DNA from: Bidens hawaiensis
Taxonomy: Eukaryota > Streptophyta > Magnoliopsida > Asterales > Asteraceae
DNA length: 64,000 bases
Assembly: GCA_021521415.1 (NCBI GenBank)
Contig: JAIQDT010000229.1
Coordinates: forward strand, 1,488,001-1,552,000
Direction: 5' to 3'
Shown here piece after piece: positions 59,079 to 64,000 of the stretch. The notes under the pieces are model-generated. The model was given only the letters and a program-made list of their open reading frames with translations, searched no databases and was not told where the DNA came from. The translations under genes were made by a program, and so were the position numbers. Position 1 is the stretch's first letter, and the number at the start of each line of letters is the position of its first letter.

Positions 59079-60387
59079 CTATATCATTGAAATTCTGTGG
59101 GCCAACTGTTGCATTGTGATCAGTTGTTGGGTTTGAATGCTCAATACTTGGGCCTTGGAAGACCCACATGAATTATCATAATATGGAGGATCTGAATAGG
59201 TTGTCTTATAGTTGTTTTCATGTGGACTCTCCTTTTCACAGTGGACTTTTTCAAAGATAGGATCAAATAATTTATCATCCTTTTGGCCACTATTTATTTT
59301 GTCGAAAGGAAAATTGTTTTCATGGAACTTGACATGTCTCGAAACAACCATCGTTTTGTTTTGAATATCATAGATTTTGTATCCTTTTGTTCCTTGCGGG
59401 TACCCTAGGAAAACCCCCGGTCTCCCCCTTTCTTCAAACTTGTCGCCATTGGTTTCATTGCTACTATAGTAAATTAAACAACCAAAGGTTCTCATAAAAC
59501 TATAATCCGGCTTTTGATTGAATAAAATTTCATATGGGGTTGTGTTATCGATTGCCGTGGAAGGCAATCGATTAATGATATGTGTGGCGGTTAAAACACA
59601 CTCACCCCAAAAAAGTTTAGGCAAATTTGCTTCGAATCTAAGTGCCCAAGCGGTTTCATTTATGTGACTATGTTTTCGTTCCACGACCCCGTTTTGTTGT
59701 GGGGTGTGTGGACAAGTGGTTTCAAGGAGAATTTCTTATTCACCATAAAATTTTAACATGTCATTTGATGTAAATTCACCACCATTGTCGCACCTAATTC
59801 TTTTTACCAATTTTCCAAATTGGGTATGTACCATTTTGTGAAATTTTATTAGCAAGTGACTTGCCTGGTATTTGAACTTTAGTAAGAACACCCAAACTGA
59901 CCGACTAAAATCATCAATGATGGTTAAAAAATACCTTGCCCCCGAGTATGAAGGAAATCAATATTTTCCCCAAATATCACAATGTAAAAGTTCAAAACAA
60001 CTATTAGTCTTAATGCCACCAATGGGAAAAGGTTGTTTGGTGTGTTTTGCTCTTGAACAAGAGTCGCACGCTTTATTGAAAGAAACACTACTAAGGAAAT
60101 CAATTTGGGATAACCTTTCACCAGAAGCATGTCCTAATCTTTTGTTCCGAGTATCACTAGCCGTCATCATGGCCATTCTTTCTTTCCTAGTCATCGTCAT
60201 CTAGTACAGACCACTTTTGCATTTTCCCGCACCAATCAAGCTCCTCGTGTGAATTTTCTGCATTACACAAAAATTTGGAAAAAAGGTTATCGCTGATTGA
60301 AGGTCATTACTCAAACGACTAACCGATAATAGATTGCAAGTGAATTTAGGAACATGTAAAACGTTTTTTATTTTTGTTCCTCCTAGC
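59079..60387 (-). pseudogene. Copia integrase and pre-integrase region
   Basis: Minus strand from 60389: VLHVPKFTCNLLSVSRL, then KCKSGLY; the His/Cys zinc region RLGHASGERLSQI and CDSCSRAKHTKQPFP (about 60030-60130). CDNGGEFTSNDML (second D) at about 59770-59800, PHTPQQNGVVERKHSHI (E) at about 59680-59710, then the C-terminal part WALRFEANLPKLFWGE, PYEILFNQKPDYSFMRTFGC and GVFLGYPQGTKGYK. Several frame breaks. Interrupted at 60393 by a solo LTR. Confidence 0.87.
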
Positions 60388-60392
60388 AAAAG

Positions 60393-62304
60393 TGTAAGGC
60401 CCCGATCCGGAACCCTACTTTAGCGTTAGATTTACTCATAAATGTAGTTCTAAAATTAGAGTTCATTAAAACTTTTCGCGTAATCATTAAAACTTCATGC
60501 ATTACATTACACATCATCGAATATTGTCTTAACAAAAGTACACTTGTCTTAAAACATATCATATTAATTCATGACATTCCTTTCCAAGATACCAGTCTTC
60601 TAGTCCCTGCCACGTGCCATCCTCAAGCCAGCTCCTTCAATCTATTTACCTGTGTGCATACTAAAAGTCAGCTACGCTGAGTGAGTTCTAGTTAAGCAGG
60701 TAACATACATCTCATTCTCATTCTTACACATTTATATATATATATATATATATATATATCCGAAGACACATATTGCATTCGCTCTTACGTTCTTACTTCC
60801 ATACATTCATACTTCTTCTTACTTTAGTTATTTCATACGTACATATCGTTCTACGTTTTAAAGAGCCTTTCGCCATATAACCTTCGTAGATATTATTAGG
60901 GTCTGCAACCCTTTCATTCTTCGCATATATTATTAGGGTATGCAATCCTTTCATTCTTCGCATATATTGTTATGGTATGCAACCCCTTCATTCTTCACAT
61001 ATATTATTAGGGTATGTAACCCTTTATATATTAAACTATACATATCATACATACCATCCATACATTATACACCTCATACTTACCATCCTTTCATTAGTTG
61101 TATCTATTCTCATATACCTCTTCACACATACGTTTAACTCTTTCTATACTAATTACGTATATTTATAAACATTCATGCGGTGTACACTTACCAGTTAAGG
61201 TAACTGTATTAACTAATCACATTGAGTATGCACACAGCCCCAAAACATAACGCAGAAATGGGGCTAGAAACTCACCTGGGTCCTGTTTCTCTCTGAGTTA
61301 AGTGTAATGCCTTTCCTTAGCTGTGCACGGCTAACTGTATAACAAGGCACGGGTATCAATTATCTATCACATCTACTTCTTACATCTAGGTAAATGAGAG
61401 CCTCTACTAACGGAGGTCCGGGGGCAGCGCCCCTGGTAGCGGGGTCTAGGGGCGGCAGCCCTTAGCAAGGTCCAAGGGGCAGAGCCCCTGGTTGTTATTT
61501 TTATTAGCAGTCCTTTAACAAAAACGCATCAGAAAATTAGTCGGGTCACATTTTAATAACAACTTAAACAATTTCGCATGGGAGGAATTTTGCATAGAAT
61601 TTCGCTTCGCATAACCTGTTTCGCTTCTCAAGGCTGAGCGAAGCGAAATACCTGTTTCGCTTCTCATGGCTGAGCGAAGCGAAATGCCTTCCTTTCTTCG
61701 TTTTTACCATTTTAAAGCCATTTTACTTCGGGGCTCTTGCTCAGGACCTTATTTTTACTCTTTCTCAACTTTCGACACATTCTGACCCCATGCACTTGAT
61801 CCTGAACCCATATCTCTCAAGTCCAAATGCCATCTTTTTACCTTAAAGTGCACCCAAGAGGTTATAACTTACCAAGTTTATATTTTTCTTACATTTCATA
61901 ACCCGATCTACCATTATATCTGTTTGCATGCCGATTCTAACCATAAAACTTAACCATTTAAACCGAAACCTACCTTTTGCTTTGGGTTCGAGTTCAAATC
62001 CGGACAATACGAGGATCTGGACGTGTTCTTGTTGTTTGAAGACACTTGATCACCAAGATCTTCCTTACTTTAGCTCGAATTCAGATTCGGGTCTTGATAG
62101 AGTATGTGTGTGTTCTAGGGAGTGTGTGTGTTTTTGGAAGAAATGGTGAAGGGATGGCCTTATATAGAGGGCTATGGACCCCACCACCCAATTCCTTCAC
62201 CAGCCCAATCCTTATCCAATATAAGCACACACACAATTAAAAGAGCGATACACACGAAATAAAAATTTTCTTTTATTTAGTAATCTCGTAAAACGGATGT
62301 TACA
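60393..62304 (-). mobile_element. Solo LTR (1912 bp) inside the copia relic
   Basis: TGTAAGGCCCCGATCC to AAACGGATGTTACA, perfect 5-bp TSD AAAAG (60388-60392 and 62305-62309). Minus orientation is inferred: on that strand a TATA-like CTATATAAGG (about 62160-62170) lies 140 bp from the start and is followed by an A/C-rich leader. Holds a TA tract (60729-60760), four AGGGTATGCAACCCTTTCATTC units (60895-61030), GGGGCAGCGCCCC-type hairpins (61424-61490) and two near-identical TTCGCTTCTCA hairpins (61619-61684). Confidence 0.88.
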
Positions 62305-62555
62305 AAAAGGCATTCCCCTGTTCCTTAAACGGGTATAGCATTCCCATTAGGAATCACTACCGAGGGTTCAAGTCGGTTTTTCGTTTTGGTTTAGAGGATC
62401 TCTTCTTTATATGTGATATGCTCGGTTGATCCCGAGTCTATCACCCATTCTTCACGTTCACAATATCTTTCTGCCATGGCGGTGTACTGACGATTGAGGC
62501 AATTTTTAAGGGAGCAAATCATGTGAGGGAATAAGGAGGAAAACTATGACCTAAT
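62305..62555 (-). pseudogene. Copia protease start; gag missing
   Basis: Minus strand: EEWVIDSGSTEHIT at about 62410-62450 is the copia protease active-site block (D-S-G-S). Just upstream the sequence is not gag but a 42-bp copy (62512-62553) of the tail found after the RNase H end at 37111-37152. So the copia relic lacks gag and is bounded by two short direct repeats. Confidence 0.7.
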
Positions 62556-64000
62556 ATAACAATTAAAATAGTAATTCGTTAATCCCAATTTTACTTAAAA
62601 CCACATCAAACCTCAAACCCATTATATTTCTTGTCAATCCATCGTTTATTAATTAACACTATCGTTAACAATTACGCGTTTTTGTTGACGTATCCCTAGG
62701 AGTGTGACAAGGACTTAACTTTTATCGTCATCTCATCCTCATTAATCCACCTATAAAGTAAGTAATTCACACCCCCCCTTTCTTTTTTACCATTTTACAT
62801 TTTGGAGGCGTTATGCGTTCACAACTCAACTATATTATTTCACAGTAAAATTCCATTATTTGTGTTTATATGATATTGCTCAATTAGTTATACGTGTGAA
62901 TGTGACTATGTGTTTATTTTTTAGTTATGGTTATTGGTATCTCATCCTCATACTCATCTTCATCCTCATTAGTATGATCATACGCCGTCGGAGTAGCTCG
63001 TTATCTATGTGATTTGAGTGAAAAGACAATTTTTATATTATTGTTATGCTAGTTGTAGTAGTTCATATATATCGCAAGGAATTGTCTTTTAAATATTATA
63101 TGTATTCAAAAACCGTGATTACTTGCTTAACTTTATGTTGACAAACTATGTATTTTCACGCATGACGCAGTTAGCTTTTTGGGCTGAAGAAACAAGTTAA
63201 AGAATAGTCGGACGTAGGTTGCATGACGAATCAAGACCTATTTAGTTTTGTTTTTAATTATTTTAAGTTGTAATGCTTATTTCTTTTGAGACAATGTCGT
63301 GCTTTGATTACTTCATATATGAAATGAATAATGTAGATATTGACACCTGTATTTTACTTTAGTGTCTTTTGAGCTATGTGATGTTCGGTTTATTTGTACA
63401 TATATTAGTTTGCTAAAGTAATTGTTTTATTCGTTTATAGTAGGAAATTTGGTACTTCATACGTGTTTATTGTATTTCAGGTCACAGGTACTTATCGCGC
63501 TTAATTTGGACTTGTACGAGCATAGGATGAAGACCCGGGATGTCCAGCACGTGAATTGAGACACATTATTGGACTTGCTGAGTGAAGCCACCCATCGCAT
63601 AGAGTGATGGGTGTGGAAGACAGGGCATCGCGCTAGGTGATGCCCATTAAAATATTAAATATCGTTGACTTTTGGTCCATCGCGTAGCGCGATGGACCAG
63701 GGGAGGAGACCATCGCGCTACGCGATGGTCCCCACAGTCGTGAAAGTTAGGGTTTTTGTTTTCAAATGAAAATTGGAACAATCGCAACCGAACCTCATCC
63801 TGATCGTATGTACCGTCATAGATATGACCCGCAAATATATGTTGACTTGTTAATTGTGAGAAAGCATACGTTTGCCTTTAGTTGAGTCACACTGGCAGGG
63901 ACCGTTTGATAACCAGTGCCGTGTGTTAGCGAGCGTGGATGCCTAAGGTTTAACCGGTTAGTCAGTCTGTAGTTGACACAGGATAGTTTATCTGTTAAGT
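62556..64000. mobile_element. LTR-like sequence related to 1-581, with hairpin array
   Basis: 62820-63420 is similar to 60-500 (shared TTAACTTTATGTTGACAAAC, CACGCATGACGCAG/TACGCATATACAG and GATATTG words). From 63480 GC content rises and four hairpins lie at 63589-63730. No gene recognised to the window end. Element boundaries not defined. Confidence 0.4.
63589..63730. promoter_or_regulatory. Array of four hairpins with CATCGCG core
   Basis: 63589-63613 (CACCCATCGC with GTGATGGGTG), 63623-63645 (GGGCATCGC with GTGATGCCC), 63674-63698 (GGTCCATCGCG with CGCGATGGACC, perfect 11 bp, loop TAG) and 63708-63730 (GACCATCGCG with CGCGATGGTC, perfect 10 bp, loop CTA). All share CATCGC/GCGATG. Role unknown. 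Confidence 0.8.

Noticed and set aside
60895..61030. Regularly spaced repeats AGGGTATGCAACCCTTTCATTC considered as a CRISPR-like array
   Set aside because: Plant nuclear LTR context, no unique spacers of constant length, units directly abutting; simple tandem repeat.

Overview
The window is nuclear DNA from a flowering plant. It holds one spliced, conserved plant bromodomain gene in a sea of LTR retrotransposons, DNA transposons, Helitrons and MITEs. Base composition is AT-rich with CG-depleted, decaying repeats. Several dispersed repeats rich in GAGC/CGAGC words, and the LTR types, resemble what I know from Asteraceae; that family assignment is inference. No prokaryotic-type genes, tRNA, rRNA or CRISPR arrays were found.

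Layout. 1-2645: 3' part of an LTR, a truncated MITE, a small LTR element with a gag fragment and an extra inverted LTR copy, and a probable copia LTR. 3604-11166 (minus): a ten-exon gene for a BRD1/BRD2/BRD13-type bromodomain subunit of SWI/SNF chromatin remodelling complexes. Its reading frame closes exactly across all introns, its introns are full of repeats, and its upstream region is tandemly duplicated. 12740-13687: a PIF/Harbinger-like element with GC-rich inverted ends that carries what looks like a captured first exon of a membrane-protein gene. 15103-17273: a Helitron with both ends and two MITEs. 19080-20095: a CACTA TNP2 transposase relic split by an LTR whose upstream half holds five consecutive hairpins ending next to a TATA box. 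22390-23460: L1-type LINE tail and a SINE-like tail. 23688-28754: a complete, young, gag-only LTR retrotransposon (minus strand, TSD ATTAT, LTRs differing by four substitutions by my count). 30965-33455: a Mutator-like MITE with a perfect 9-bp TSD and a Helitron built of ~150-bp tandem units. 35510-36795: a Tourist-like MITE and a Harbinger transposase relic.

37108-62553 is one nested stack that can be peeled apart by its target-site duplications. A dead Ty1/copia element (minus) was hit by a 20.0-kb Athila-type element (37312-57311, TSD TTCCC). That element was hit by a Tat-type Ty3/gypsy element (43108-55384, TSD CTTCT) with dual RNase H and an antisense 'Transposase_28'-like gene. The Tat integrase boundary in turn received a 2.0-kb LTR, now solo (48170-50208, TSD CTCTA/CTCCA). 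A second solo LTR (60393-62304, TSD AAAAG) sits in the copia protease/integrase region. 62556-64000 ends in LTR-like sequence related to the first 581 bases, with four more consecutive hairpins.

The most unusual recurring signal is short perfect palindromes, single or in arrays, placed in LTRs, in three unrelated families just upstream of the TATA box. The captured-exon Harbinger element and the young pol-less gag element are the other strongest leads.
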